NCBI RefSeq assembly: GCF_024868665.1
Contig: NW_026634164.1
Coordinates: 1 to 64,000, forward strand
Direction of reading: 5' to 3'
Origin: Triplophysa rosa
Lineage: Eukaryota; Chordata; Actinopteri; Cypriniformes; Nemacheilidae
Length of the DNA stretch: 64,000 bases
In this document: positions 20,379 through 32,010 of the stretch, piece by piece
Position numbering within the stretch: the first letter of the stretch is position 1
Layout: each line of letters begins with the position of its first letter
Notes under the pieces: generated by a model
Database searches by the model: none
What the model was told of the DNA's origin: nothing
Seen by the model: only the letters and a program-made list of their open reading frames with translations
Translations under genes and position numbers: made by a program

Positions 20379-21660
20379 CTAGTAGTACGCTGACCCCCTT
20401 AGGAGAAAGGGGGAAGGTACTGTCATAGGCGTACACCCTACCGGCCGCCAGTCTTGCCTGATGCCTGCAAGACTCGAGCCGATACCGGTTTTACGCAGAG
20501 GCTGTAGGACCTCGCGAAGGTGATGGGTGTAGCCAAACCCGCAGCTCTGCAGATGTCTGCCAGAGAGGCGCCTCGAGCCAGTGCCCACGAGGAGGCTTTA
20601 CTCCTTGTGGAGAGAGCTCTCACCCAGTGGGCGTAGGCGATCTTAGGACAGGTACGCCATAATGACGGCGTCCATGATCCAGTGCACCAATCTCTGTTTG
20701 AGACAGCCCTCCCTGCTGATCTCCAAAACAGACAAAGAGCTGCTCAGAGCTTCTGCGTCTCTGCGTGCGGTGCAGGCAGAGGCGCAATGCGCATACTGGA
20801 CACAACATGGATGGGGTTGGGTCTTCCTCCCCGGTGGGGAGCGCCTGTAAGTTCACCACCTGGTGTCTCGGGGGAGTGGTGGGAACTTTGGGCACGTAGC
20901 CGGGCCGGGGTCTCAAGATAGCATGAGAATGACCGGGCCCGAGTTCTAGGCAATTTGTGGACACGGAGAATGCTTGTAGGTCCGCTACCCTCTTGAGCGT
21001 CCTCCCGAGAGCCGTCTTCATCGTGAAGTGAGAAAGAGCGGCATCTCCGAGGGGCTCCAGGACCGCATCGAGGTCGTAAGAGGGTACGGAGCGTGGGTGA
21101 GGTGGTAGCCTTCCTGTGCCCCTTAGAAATGATCAGGTTGTGCTGTCCTAGAGACTTACCAGCAACTGAGTCGTGATGAGCGGCAATAGCGGCTACATAC
21201 ACGTTCAGTGTGGAAGGGGAGAGATTACTCTCGAGTCTCTGGAAGGACAGCACAATCCCGATCGAGCAACTCCGCGGGTCTTCTCTTCGAGAAGAGCACC
21301 AGGATGAGAACTTACAGGCATATAGCCGCCTAGTGGCCAGGGCCCTAGCCTGAGTAGTGGTCTTAACCGCCGCAGGGGGTAGGCCACTCGGGATCTCCTC
21401 GTTCCGTCCAGGGGCCAGACATGGAGGTTCCAGAGGTCTAGCCCGTGATGCCATAACATGCCCTTCCCCTGGGAAAGCAGGTACTTCGTCAGGGGAATCG
21501 GCCAGGGGGGAGCTGTCGTCAAGGGCATTAGCTCCGAGAACCAAGTCCGGTTGGGCCAGTATGGCGCAACTAGTACACTTGATGCTCCTCTTGCCTGACC
21601 TTGCACAGGGTCTGTGCAATGAGGCTCACTGGGGGGAAGACGTACTTCCGCTTGTCCCAC
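20379..21660 (-). pseudogene. DIRS copy A tyrosine recombinase
   Basis: Minus-strand recombinase in at least two frames. The N-terminal part (about 21450-21100) reads ALATRRLYACKFSSW and SPSTLNVYVAAIAAHH, the DNA-binding/core-entry pattern shared with copies B and D. The C-terminal catalytic part (20623-20438) reads ALSTRSKASSWALARG, then ADICRAAG, then SYSL, corresponding to the H-x-x-R, W and Y positions; the expected His is Leu here. The frame shifts between the two parts. The enzyme would integrate circular DNA without a target-site duplication; this copy is inactive. Confidence 0.75.
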
Positions 21661-22127
21661 GGCCAGCTGTGCGCTAGAGCATCCGTGCCGAGGGGGGCCT
21701 CGGGGAAGGGAGTACCTTAGCGGGCAATGAGTGGTGTCCAGGGAGGCGAAGGGGTCTACCTGAGCCTGCCCGGACTGTACCCAATGAGCTGGCTGCGCGG
21801 GGGTGGAGTCGCCACTCTCCGCGAGGCGTCAACTGACGAGAGAGCACATCGGCTGTCTGGTTCAGGTCACCTGGGATATGTGTGGCTCGCAGGGATCTGC
21901 TCACCTGAGGACTCCACAGGAGGAGGCGTCGGGCGAGTCGCGTTAGCTGCCGTAAGCGAACGCCACCCTGGCAGTTTAATACGCTACGGCAGTTGTGCTG
22001 TCCGACCGGACCAGCACGTGCTTGTTCTGCACGAGAGGTTGTAACCCCTTCAGTGCGGGTAGCACATCCAACAACTCTAGGCAGTTGATATGCCTGCGCA
22101 GCCGGGGGCGGGACTTAGAGACGAGAC
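21661..22127 (-). pseudogene. DIRS copy A RNase H and methyltransferase-like fragment
   Basis: Frames at 22176-21976 and 21904-21674 contain HINCLELLDVLPALKG, HVLVRSDSTTAVAY and THIPGDLNQTADVLSR, the RNase H core with conserved Glu, Asp and the final Asp-containing block. Next comes the sequence leading to the methyltransferase-like tail (GSGRPLRLPGHHS region). The first RNase H motif and everything upstream are absent because of the truncation at 22127. Confidence 0.75.
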
Positions 22128-22222
22128 GCATATTATGCCGTGACAGACAATAATATGCTTCTCTCCACTCAAACATGTGGGTCTGTCATGATTCTGCCTC
22201 AAGGCTCAAAAAGCATGACAAG
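22128..22222 (+). repeat. LTR end fragment fused to DIRS copy A
   Basis: CATATTAT..AATAATATGCTTCTCTCCAC..TGTCATG.TTCTGCCTCA..CATGACA matches the end of the LTR at 14860-14954. It ends at CATGACA like that LTR. The junction with DIRS sequence at 22127/22128 marks an insertion breakpoint or recombination. Confidence 0.55.
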
Positions 22223-22281
22223 AGAGGGCAGAATCATGGCAACATTTACTATACTTTAGTTAAATGAAATGTTCACTAGTG

Positions 22282-23419
22282 TTAAAGGGGTCAAATGACA
22301 GGGCTAAAACGAATGTTATCATTTGTTTTAGATGTAATGCAATGTGTATACACGATTTAAGGTTCAAAAACACTGTATACCATATTACCACTCTTACCAT
22401 ATTCGGAACATCAGGTTCCAAAGCAATTGTACTGACAGGTGATAAAATGTCATTGGTACTTCCTCATATCAATTCGAGCCCGAATCTGAAAGCGAACTGT
22501 TTTACATTTTATATACGAGGTTATAAAGACTATAAACAAACAACCATATACATCATACAGAGTTTGTTTGAGATAGAAACAAGCTCACATTACAGCAGGG
22601 AATGGTAACATAATAAATAACGTGAGCGCTTTGGTCCTGATCAACCAGTGTTACGCCACGTCTCGTCGCGACTCAACAAAGACAATAAACCCTATTATAA
22701 ACACGACATTGGTTGCCTCTAGTTGGAACATTATTACTGATTATTAGGATTTATGTTTTTTTTTTCACGTTGCGCACGTCTGCATTGCGCTACAAACACA
22801 CAACAAACTCAACTCGCGTTAGTCCTTAAAAAAGTATTTTTCAATGAAAATATACTTACAGGCTGCGAATATTAAGCGCCAGACTGTCCTTACGAAGTTT
22901 TAATGGTTGGAATGGCCCCACTTTTTAACCAAAGCTTTCGTGCATAGTGGGTCTTGATCTCTCCCAGGTTCATGAAGCAATCATATGTGAAAAGCACAAA
23001 ACAAACTTCGGATTGTACTTTTCTGGAACAGTGTTGTAAATAAATGTAACCATACGTTTTTAGTTATCTCTTCTTTTGGCAGGGAAAACAAAGAGTCTTT
23101 CTTTTCGCAACGAAACACACAGAGTCTCCGCGACATGGCGGCGGCGATACAATGAGATTTAAAGGTACGTTCACCTTACTTGCGTTTAGATTTGGGAGGT
23201 CTTAGTCAAGTCATTTTACAAAGTGACGTACATTCGCCGGGGTGTGGTTACACGAGGCATTTCAGGCAGGTCTGGGTGAGCATTCGCTTTTAGATAGAAT
23301 GCATCTTTTGTTCCGACACTTTAATTTTTGCAATTTTACGTGTCTAATACATGCATGGGCAACTTATAACACACCAAAGACACAGAAAAACACGTATTCG
23401 TGCCATATGATCCCTTTAA
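22282..23419. mobile_element. TTAA-flanked non-autonomous DNA transposon
   Basis: TTAA at 22282-22285 is followed by AGGGGTCAAATGACAGG; at the other side CCATATGATCCCT runs into TTAA at 23416-23419. The inverted ends AGGG(G/A)TCA(A/T)ATG and the TTAA target duplication fit the piggyBac/Kolobok (Looper-like) type of fish element. The 1.14-kb interior contains no transposase. An internal GCGACATGGCGGCGGCG stretch near 23132 is GC-rich but has no supported gene. Confidence 0.7.
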
Positions 23420-23435
23420 GAAAGAAGGTACAGAG

Positions 23436-23919
23436 TGTAGCGGTTTTAGCTGCATGTTAAAATAATGATGAGCTTAGCTCACCAAATATGATTCTCCACC
23501 AGATCTATCAAGATCACATCCATGAAATTAGTTATTTAAAACATCAATTCAGTCAAGGAATTAGTTTAGATCAAAGGAAAATATGTATAATAATCGTTAT
23601 TTAATATATATATTTACAGTCTCTGATTAATAATATAAAGTATAACAATACTTGTATGTATCGTCCAGCGAATGCATCAATGATATTATACACTTTACAT
23701 TATCTCATGGCCATAAACAATGTGACTTTACCAAACAGAATTTAGAGCAAAGGTAGCGTGAATCAAACACAGTTTAAGGGACCAAGTCTATGAGTTGAGT
23801 ACAGAAAACCCATCACAAGTGAATATATGGTTGTTTATTGAACTCTACTCCACATGGTAAACATAATGACGATCGCATAAACACAAGCAATACATGAAAC
23901 ACAAACGCGCTAGGGATTG

Positions 23920-23967
<48 letters not shown>

Positions 23968-24785
23968 ATGGCCGGTAAAACATTTCTGAACACCAATGAC
24001 AATCATCTTTAACAAAGATGCACGAACTTAAACGCAGCTATTCTATATATTGAATTGGATACTTGCAAGCTCTGTGCTGGACCAATATCCGTATACGCAT
24101 GGCGAGATGGTATTGTTCAAAAGGTTTTAGAATGCAGTCCTGCTGAAAAGTTCCGGGCCTCGTGAACGGCTGCATGGCTCAGCCAGGTCTGCGAGGCAGC
24201 AGAAGTCCATTGTTCCTTCTTCCCCCAGCGGGGAAAAAGGCAGTCTCTGAAGAGACGCCACGAACCAGTTTCTGATGAGGGCAGGTATAGAGAAAAAGGC
24301 CAAGCTGTGTTTTCAGAGCAAGCTCGATATTTAACTTCATGAGAGGGAATGCCCACCTGAGTTTGAATCGACCAATCAGAGTTGAGCAGGGAAGAGGTTC
24401 TTTGTCCACTCAACAGCTAATTTGTATCTTTATGACCTCCTAGCAACTTTACAAAATACCAGTCCAAATTAAAACATAATGAATATAAAGTGTTCTATGG
24501 TCACATAATATATATAAACAAGGAAGAATTGTAGAGACAAACATTTAGGTATCAAATATGCCGGGTTTGAATTGCATCAAGTCATGACTCATTTGGACGT
24601 ATGAATACAAACAAAGCCTGAATTAAACTTGCCTATTTAACAGTTACAGATTATTTAAAATGGCAAGAGCGCCAACATATAACATAGATATTTACATATA
24701 TTTATAGAAAAGGACAGTTTAGTGTAGTTTTGTCAGAGAAGTTTCTCTGGATAAATCATAGGTCTTAAGTTCCAGAGACAAAACA
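23436..24785 (-). repeat. Complete LTR (1350 bp), sister of 38057-39434
   Basis: Starts TGTAGCGGTTTTAGCTGC and ends GAGACAAAACA; the same ends and body occur at 38057-39434 with only small differences over the full length. TG..CA ends identify it as an LTR. Orientation is taken from the 38057 copy, whose low-coordinate edge abuts internal sequence of a minus-strand element. A (GA)n tract lies at 23921-23966. Its high-coordinate edge coincides with the start of DIRS copy B. Confidence 0.78.
23921..23966. repeat. (GA)n microsatellite
   Basis: About 23 uninterrupted GA units in the LTR. The sister LTR has a shorter, interrupted version at 38551-38591, so length varies between copies. Confidence 0.95.
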
Positions 24786-25020
24786 TCTTGGTTAAGGATG
24801 TAATGTCTTGGTTATGGATGTAACCTCGGTTCCCTGATGGAGGGAACGAGACGTTGTGTCGAACCGACAGAATGGGGTTTGTCTTGAGCACCTATCATCT
24901 TCTGAGTATTTAGAAAAGGCCAATGAAAATTGGCGAATGAAATTTGCATGCCGGACTCCTCCCCGGATGTCTGGGTATAAGAGGGAAGCCGGCGTGCTCA
25001 TTCATTCACCTTTGGTCTGA
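24786..25020. promoter_or_regulatory. DIRS copy B 3' inverted terminal repeat
   Basis: Same layout as in copy A: GGATGTAACCTCGGTTCCC, GGAACGAGACGTTGTGTCG, CCAAT box within AAAGGCCAATGAAAATTGG, octamer ATTTGCAT near 24942, and a TATA-like GGGTATAAGAGGG near 24974. The first ~15 bases differ from copy A (a small duplication of TCTTGGTTA-like sequence). Confidence 0.6.
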
Positions 25021-25439
25021 GGAGCCTTAAGCATTCCCCCCCGACTGCTGGGGTGGGCGGCCAGTGTTGTGGGATGAGGGACACAACGTCTCGTTCCCTC
25101 CATCAGGGAACCGAGGTTACATCCATAACCAAGACGTTCCCTTTCTGTCGGTCTCTCGACGTTGTGTCGAACTGACAGAATGGGGTTCCTATGTAAGATG
25201 CCACAGCACTGAGTCACAATCTCTAGCGGAGCGACGTTGACTGGCTTGGGCGAGTCAGACGAAGACGCTAACGCGAAATTATGACCATCCAGTGGAGAGG
25301 AAGGGGGACCCAGATCTTTACCACAAAGTTGGGAAGCCCCTGCCACAGGCCGTCATGGGCGGAGGCCTAGTTCTCTAAATGGCGAGAAGCCGCCCGGCAC
25401 CGTAAGGGCCACTGGGTAAGCATTATTCCCCCGGGGGGA

Positions 25440-26361
25440 TACCGGGGGGTATTAGAACCTCACGGAGTCGTTGGGCATAGCCCAACCCGTAGCTCTGCAG
25501 ATGTCTGCTAGAGAGGCACCCTGAGCCAGTGCCCATGAGGAGTGTGCCTCACTCCCAACGGGCAGGGGCGAATTGAGATCGGTATGCCCTAACGAGGGCA
25601 TCCACGATCCAGTGCGCCAGCCTCTGTTTGGAGACAGCCCTCCCTTCTGCTGACCTCCGAAAGAGACAAAGAGCTGCTCAGAGCTTCTGGGCTCTGCGTG
25701 CGGTCCAAGTAGAGGTGCAGTGCACGTACTGGACACAACACGGAAAGGTTGGGTCTTCCTCCCCGGTGGGGAGCGCCTGCAGGTTCACCACCTGGTCTCT
25801 CGGAAGAGTGGTGGGAACTTTGAGCACGTAGCCGGTGCGGGGTCTCAGGATAACGTGAGAATCCTGGCCCCGAGTTCTAGGCAATCTGTTTACACGGAGG
25901 GTGCTTGCAGATCCCCTACCCTCTTGGAGGTGAGCGCCATCAGGAAAGCCGTCTTTGTCAAGACTGAGAAAGAGCGGCAACCCAGAGAGGCTCGAAGGGG
26001 GCGGGACCTCTTGAGGCCCGCCACCTAGGTCGCAAGAGGGTACGGAGTGCTGATAAGGTGGTCACCCTCTCGCGCCCCTTAGGAACCTAATGACCAGGTT
26101 GTGCTGTCCCAGAGGCTACCCAGCACTTGGGTCATGATGAGCGGCCGTAGCAGCTACATACATTCCCAGTGTGGAGGGAGAGAGGTTACTCCCCAGTCTC
26201 TCTTGAGGAAGGGACAGCTCGTACCCGACCGAGCAACTCCGCGGGTCTTCTCGCCGAGAAGAGCACCAGGACGAGAAGAGGCGCCAACTATGAGCATATA
26301 GCCGCCCAGTGGCCGAAGCCCTAGCCTGAGTGACGTCCCAACCAGACCGGGGGTGGGTCAC
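25440..26361 (-). pseudogene. DIRS copy B tyrosine recombinase
   Basis: Minus-strand recombinase. The N-terminal part reads SWCSSRREDPRSCSVG and SPSTLGMYVAATAAHH (26361-26116). A central block with PRTRGQDSHVILRPRTGYV and LPTGEEDPTFPCC lies at 25980-25678. The C-terminal ASLADICRATGWA block at about 25520-25460 retains the W of the R-H-R-W-Y set, but copy B is cut before a clear catalytic Tyr region (the GTACGCTGACC-type segment between 25440 and the ICR is deleted relative to copy A). Several frame changes are present. Confidence 0.7.
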
Positions 26362-27294
26362 TCAGGATCTCCTCGTCCCATCCAGACATGGAGACCAGGT
26401 TCTGCCTGGGATGCCATAACGTGCCCCTTCCCCTGGGGAAGCAATTCGCCAAGGGGAGCGGCCAGGGGGGAGTTGTTGTCAGAGCCTTAGCTCTGAGAAC
26501 CAAGTCCTGGTTAGGCCAAAGAGGTGTAACTAGTACCACTTGATGCTCCTCTTCCCTGGCCTTGCACAGGACCTGTGCAATGAGGCTCACTGGGGGGAAG
26601 CGTACTTCCGCTTGTCCCGCGGCCAGCTGTGTGCAAGGGCATCCGTGCCAAGGGTTGCCTCGGACAGGGAGTACCAAAGCGGACAATGGGTGGAGTCCGG
26701 GGAGGCAACAGGACCACCTGTGCCTGGCTGAACTGCTCCCAAATGAGCCGGCTGCGCAGGGATGGAGTCGCCACTCTCCGCGAGGCGTCGACTGACGAGA
26801 GAGTGCATCGGCTGTCTGGTTCAGGACGCCTGGGATGTGTGTGGCTCGCAGGGAACTGATCACCTGCTGACTCCAGAGGAGGAGGCGCCGGGCGAGTCAT
26901 GTTAGCTGCCGTGAGCGAATGCCACAAATGATATATGCCACAGCAGCTGTGCTGTACGACCGGACCAGCACGTGCTTGCCCTGCACGAGAGGTAGTAGCC
27001 TCCTCAATGCAAGTAGCACAACGAACAACTCTACAGTTGAAAAGCCACCGCCCGACACTGCGTGCCCGTTGCACACGGCACCCCAACCCTACAGGGAGGT
27101 ATCCCTAAGGGGACCCCTGTCCACAAGAAGGTAACGGGAGACCAGGGGGTTAGGGTGTGTCGGCAGAAAAGCGTGATGACCATACGCCTGCTGCCGGTGT
27201 GCCACGCTCTCCAAGGAACTTGACTCTGTAGCCAGTGTTGGAGCGGTCGTATGTGCATCGACCCGAGGGGGACCACCCCCGCCGAGGATGCCAT
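26321..27294 (-). pseudogene. DIRS copy B RNase H and methyltransferase-like region
   Basis: Pieces in alternating frames: SLRATHIPGVLNQTADALSRQ (26863 downward), the RNase H C-terminal block, preceded by a degraded CRVQRARSVGR block that stands for the TDAS-containing start. After it, ALAQTWPRD-like and VTPLWPNQDLVLRAKAL sequence corresponds to the methyltransferase-like tail of DIRS polyproteins. Role in the family: removal of template RNA during reverse transcription (RNase H); the tail's activity is unproven. Confidence 0.65.
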
Positions 27295-27320
27295 GTATCC
27301 CAGGAGCCTCTGAAATTGTT

Positions 27321-28246
27321 TCAGGGGGACCGCTGACTGCCTGAGAGCTTCAGGCAGTTCAACATTGATCGGGCGTGCTCTGTAGTCAGTCGCACTGCCT
27401 CTGGGAGGCCACGTGGGCGCGGGCTTCCTCGTCGCGGGTCTTGTGCCCCCCCCCGCGGGGGGTGAGCGGGGCCGCTCATGAGGACAGAGTCGAGTACCAT
27501 ACCAAGAAAGAGGACGCTCTGCACCGGGGAGAGCTTGCTCTTCTCAGTTGACCTGTAGCCCCACTGATCTAGGTGCCGGAGCACCAGGTCCCTGTGTGTA
27601 CACAACAGATCTCGAGAGTGCGCCAAGCTGAGCCAGTCGTCGAGATAGTTTAGTACCCGCACACCTCCTTCCCTAAGGGTAAGGAGGGCGGCTTCCACGA
27701 CCTTCGTAAAGACTCGTGGAGACAGAGACAGGCCGAAGGGGAGGACCCTGTACTGATATGCCCGTCCCTCGAACGCAAACCGTAGGAACGGCCGATGTCG
27801 AGGGAGGATCGAGACATGAAGTACGTGTCCTTCAGGTCGATTGCCATGAACCAGTCCTGACACCTGACGGATGTCAGGATGCCCTTCTGCGTGATCAACC
27901 TGAAAGGCAGCTATTGTGTAGGTGTCTGTTCAGAACACACAGACCCAAGATAGGGCACAATCCCCCGCCTTTCTTGGGGACAATGAAGTACAGGCTGTAA
28001 AACCCGTTGAACATCTCGGCTGGTGAGACAGGCTCGATCACTCCCTTCGCCAGAATGATGGCGACCTCGGCCCGAAGTATGGGAACATCCTAGCCTCTGA
28101 CTGAGGTATATCGGATGCCCTGAAACTTGGCGGGCGTGAGGCGACTGGATAGCGTAGCTGAGACGGATCGTCTTCCCTAGCCAGCCTGACAGTCTGGGAA
28201 GCCGGACAGGCTCCCAGAAATGAGACAGGGGGACGATCTTTTTCAT
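27321..28246 (-). pseudogene. DIRS copy B reverse transcriptase
   Basis: The clearest frame (27863-27321) holds AYQYRVLPFGLSLSPRVFTK, the conserved palm-entry motif, and the catalytic box NYLDDW with YLDD intact at 27647-27636, then SKLSPVQSVLFLGM of the thumb side. The fingers and the first catalytic Asp region are in other frames upstream (27898-27650 MAIDLKDTYF, with D in IDLKDTYF). Frameshifts around 27870 and 27480 split the domain. The palm motif order fits DIRS-type RT. Confidence 0.78.
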
Positions 28247-28259
28247 CGTCCCACTGGGG

Positions 28260-30235
28260 GTGGTTCAATGGCTAGCAGTACGGATTCCATGCCGGGGGAG
28301 GTCCCCCGGGGAAAAGATCGGCTCTGCTGTTTTTCCTGCCTGGCGACTGCGCAGCTCAACGCACTGTCTGACTGAGAGTGCTGAGGGCTGGTGTTTATAC
28401 TCGACATTGCGCTTCGCCATGACGCAACGTCGAGTTTGCCGTTCACCGTCGTGCAGAGGGTGGGAGCGGCTGTGATAACCCAGAGAGAGAGGAAACTCTC
28501 TTTTTGAGAGTAAGTGGGCGTTAGCCCCCCGGAGGGGGCCAGCAGATGGAGAGACGGGGCAGGATCCACCCCTATCCGACTTCCCAGCGATGTGGCTGGG
28601 GTCGGGCCCAATGGTAGCCTCGATCCCCCTGAGGTCTTCCCATGAGGGCCGCTTCGCCCCGGCTGCTGATGGGGCGATGGTCTCCTCTTCGCTGTCTGCT
28701 CCAGAGGGGGCCGCCTGAGTGGGGGGCGCCAGAACTGGAGGGCGTCGAAGAGGACCAGGGCTGCTGGGAAGCAGACAGTGCACGGGACTCGACGGCCGAG
28801 GCGGCCGAGTCACGGCATGGAGGACTGCTTCTTTACTGTCGAGAACCCTCCGGGGGAGGCCGCGTGTGGGTCTTGCGCCCCCGACGGGCAGGGGGTGAGC
28901 GGGGCCACTGCGGCTCGACAGTAACACCAACCAGCCCCCCCTTGCAGAAAGCGGACCTTCTCGGCGTTACTCATCTGCGCAAGGATCGGCCAGAGGAGTT
29001 TCTCATGGACAACAAGTGTGGACATCGTCCGACCCAGGGCCTGCGTGGTCACCTTGGTCGCCCTTTGAGCGAGGTCGGTGGCGGTGCGGAGTTCCTGCAT
29101 AAGCGCTGGGACGGTCTTACCCTCGTGGAGCTCTCTCAATGCCCTGGCCTGGCAGGAGCCATAGCGTAGAGAGAGGAGGCAGCTTGGTCCGCCACAATGT
29201 AAGCTCTCGACACCAGAGATGCCGAGACCCCTCATGCTTTGGACGGGAGTCTAGGTCGAGCCCCATCCCCAGGTGGCCGCCGCCTACGGGCACGAGTGCA
29301 CCGCGGCATACTCCACCTGGGGGACATCGACGTATCCTCTAGCTGTCCCAACCTCGAGGGAAGAGATGGTGACAGAACTTTGTTTGACGTGAAACGTGCC
29401 GGAAAGGGGGTGTTTCCAGGTCTTACTAAGTTCCTCATGCACTTCCGGTAAGTACGGCACTGAGGTCGGGCACGGCTTGGAGCCGCGCTCAAACCCGAGG
29501 CGCCATGTAGCCAGCCGCGAGTGCCGGGAGAGGCAGTGCGGGCACTGCAACCCAACACTCACGGCGGCCCGGGAAAACATGGCTGACATTTCGACGTCCG
29601 CTTCTTCCTGGGCTCGACCCCCCGAGGGAGGGAGCCCGAGGAATCGTCGGAGTCGGATGGCAGTACGTCACCCCCCGATGCTGCAAGAGACATCTCATCA
29701 TCACGCATCGTGTCCGAATACGTGATTGAGGAATAAGACAGAGGACCGTCTCCTGGGGAACGGTCAGACGAGCGATACGAGGTGCGAACGGTCCGTGAGC
29801 CAGTGGCTGGTGGATTATCGCTCACAGTAATCCTCATATCACCCTCGCTGCTTGCCGTAGCGGACGGCAGGGCCGTAGTCCTGCCGCCACGGAACGGGGA
29901 GCAAACGAGGTGGTGGCTGAGTCCCGTGGGAACACAGCCACCCATGACGCAACATCTGAATCGTCACCACCCGCAGTGTGGGCAGGACGTAGCCCCAGCA
30001 TACTGGAAGCAGGCATCGCATCCGTCCCCCTCCTCGATGAGTGTGTTGCACCCATGAGAACAGCGGGACAAGCCACGCTGGAAAAATTTGCTCGTTTAGA
30101 AAAGGAAATTTGCTCGAACACCTCCGGAACTGCAGAGACGCCCAGGGGAGAGTCACTGCAGGAAGGGACCGTCCGCTGTACCACGTCGAAGATTCCAGCA
30201 GCAAAATGATCACCAAAGATTGTAGAGAAGCTCAT
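28260..30235 (-). pseudogene. DIRS copy B gag-like ORF1
   Basis: Frames between 30235 and 28265 cover a gag-like protein: an acidic DEMSLAASGGDVLPSDSDDSS block (29945-29559), an ARALRELHEGKTVPALMQEL block with ALGRTMSTLVVHEKLLWPIL (29235-28810), and a Pro/Ser/Arg-rich C-terminus. It matches copy C block by block (32750-33444). At least three frame changes are needed. The plus-strand frame 28642-29169 is a GC-rich shadow of it. Confidence 0.65.
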
Positions 30236-30559
30236 CAGATGCGTAGGCTCTGAAGAACAAAAGGTGAATGAATGAGCACGCCGGCTTCCCTCTTATACAC
30301 AGACGTGGAGGTTCCAGAGGTCTGATCTTGGATGCCACAACGTGGTCTTTCCCTGCAAAAGAAGGTCCTTCGTCAGGGGAATCGGCCAGGGGGCAGTTGT
30401 CGTCAAGAGCATTAGCTCCAAGAACCAAGTCCGGTTGGGCCAGTACAGTGCAACTAGTAACACGTGATGCTCCTCTTCCCTGACATTGCACACAGGACCT
30501 GTGCAATGAGGCTCACTGGGGGAAGGCGTACTTCCGCTTGTCCCGTGGCCAGATGTGCG

Positions 30560-31223
30560 CTAGGGCATCCGTGCCGAGGGGGGCCTCGGACAGGGAGTAC
30601 CATAGAGGGCAATGGGTGGTGTCCAGGGAGGCGAACAGGTCTTCCTTTGCCTGCCCAAACTGCACCCAAATGAGCTAGACTGCGCAGGGGGTGGAGTCGC
30701 CACTCTCCGTGACGCGCCGGCTGTCTGGTTCAGGTCGCCCAGGATGTGTGTGGCTCGCAGGGCCATCCCTCCACCGGAGGCATCGGGCAAGTTGTGTTAA
30801 CTTTCGTGAGCGAATGCCACCCTGATGGTTGATATACGCCACGGCAGTTGTGCTGTTCGACCGGACCAGCACGTGCTTGTCCTGCACGAGATGCTGCAGC
30901 CTCTTCAGTGCAAGTAGCACAGCCAACAACTCTAGGCAGTTGATATGCCAACGCATGCGGGGGTCCTTCCATCGCCCCGACACTGCGTCCCTGTTGCACA
31001 CGGCACCCCAACCCTGCAGGGAGGCATCGGTCGTCACCACGACATGCCTCGCAACCTGCCCAAGGGGGAGCCCTGTCCGCAGAAAGGTCATTGAAGACCA
31101 GGGGGTTAGGGTGCGTCGGCAGAGAGGCGTGATGAACATACGCCGTCTCATGTTTATCAACCCGACGGGGACCACCCCCGCCGTGGATGCCATGTGCCCC
31201 AGGAGCCTCTGAAATAGTTTCAC
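30560..31223 (-). pseudogene. DIRS copy C RNase H
   Basis: The 182-codon frame at 31223-30675 is the best-preserved RNase H of this family in the window: VVTTDASLQGWGAVCN (first catalytic Asp), HINCLELLAVLLALK (Glu), HVLVRSNSTTAVAYINHQGG where the usual RSDS second Asp is Asn. Then the ATHILGDLNQTAG block in another frame (30790-30560). The Asp-to-Asn change plus the frameshift argue against activity. Confidence 0.78.
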
Positions 31224-31264
31224 GGGGGAAAAGGTTCAAACAGTTCAGCACTGACTGTGTGCGC

Positions 31265-32010
31265 TCAGTAGTCAGTCGCACTGTCATGAAGACATAGTCG
31301 AGTTCCATGCCGAGAAAACAGATGCTCTGCATGGGGGAGAGCTTGCTCTTTTCCAGGTTGACCTGTAGGCCCAAATGATCTAGGTGCCAGAGCACCAGGT
31401 CCCTGTGTGTATACAACAGATCTCGCAAGTGTGCCAAGTTGAGCCAGTCGTTGAGATAGTTGAGTACGCGCACCCCCTTCTCCCTGAGGGGAGCGAGGGC
31501 GGCTTCCATGAACTTCGTAAAGACTCGCGGGGACAGGGACAGACCGAAGGGGAGGACCCTGTACTGAAATGCCTGTCCTGATATGCCTGTCCCTTGAAAG
31601 CGAACCCCAGGAACGGTCGATGACGGGGGAGGATTGAGACATGAAAGTATGCGTCATTCAGGTCGATTGCCATAAACCAATCCTGACATCTGATAGACGT
31701 CAGGATGCACTTCTGCATGAGCATCCTGAATGGCAGCTTGTGTAGGTGCCTGTTCAGGGTACGCAGATCTAGGATGGGGCGCAACCTCCCACCTTTCTTG
31801 GGGACAATGAAGTACGGGCTGTAAAACCCGCTGAACATCTCGGCTGGAGGGAAGAGCTTGATCGCTTACTTCGCCAGAATGGTGGAGACTTCGGCCCGAA
31901 GCACGGGAGCATCCTTGCCTCTGACTGAGGTGGAGAGGATGCCCCGAAACTTGGGTGGGCGTCTGGCAAATTGGATCGCGTAACCGAGACAGATCGTATT
32001 GCCTAGCCAC
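31265..32010 (-). pseudogene. DIRS copy C reverse transcriptase with YLND in place of YLDD
   Basis: Frame 31838-31380 holds the fingers and first palm motif (YFIVPKKGGRLRPILDLRTL, MAIDLNDAYFHVSILPRHRP) before a frameshift near 31580. Frame 31509-30730 continues with VRVLNYLNDWLNLAH: the catalytic box is YLND at 31458-31447, one of the two essential Asp being Asn. SKLSPMQSICFLGMELD follows. A short duplicated segment CCTGTCCTGATATGCCTGTC near 31575 explains the frameshift. Catalytically dead twice over. Confidence 0.8.

Larger units (their letters stand above)
19371..22127 (-). mobile_element. DIRS retrotransposon copy A, 3' half only
   Basis: Minus-strand DIRS-type element. The low-coordinate end is the 3' inverted terminal repeat with CTCGGTTACG..GGATGTAACCTCGG; an internal complementary region follows at about 19655-19770, then tyrosine recombinase, methyltransferase-like and RNase H sequence read toward 22127. 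gag and RT are absent: the element stops inside RNase H, where it joins an LTR end fragment at 22128. It interrupts the gag-like region of the LTR element at 19370. Copies B, C and D belong to the same family. Confidence 0.85.
24786..30301 (-). mobile_element. DIRS retrotransposon copy B
   Basis: The most complete of the first DIRS family here: 3' ITR at 24786-25020, internal complementary region near 25075-25200, recombinase (about 26360-25440), RNase H/methyltransferase-like (about 27150-26321), RT (about 28250-27321) and gag (30235-28260), all on the minus strand. The 5' ITR is cut short: only its promoter-proximal part remains (30262-30301, CTTATACAC-type TATA and GGTGAATGAATGAGC). It is then fused to copy C. 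Multiple frameshifts and stops inactivate it. Confidence 0.85.

Noticed and set aside
28642..29169. 175-codon plus-strand frame, with several similar GC-rich frames between 19000 and 33500
   Set aside because: Antisense shadows of DIRS gag, RT and recombinase frames; no motif of their own.
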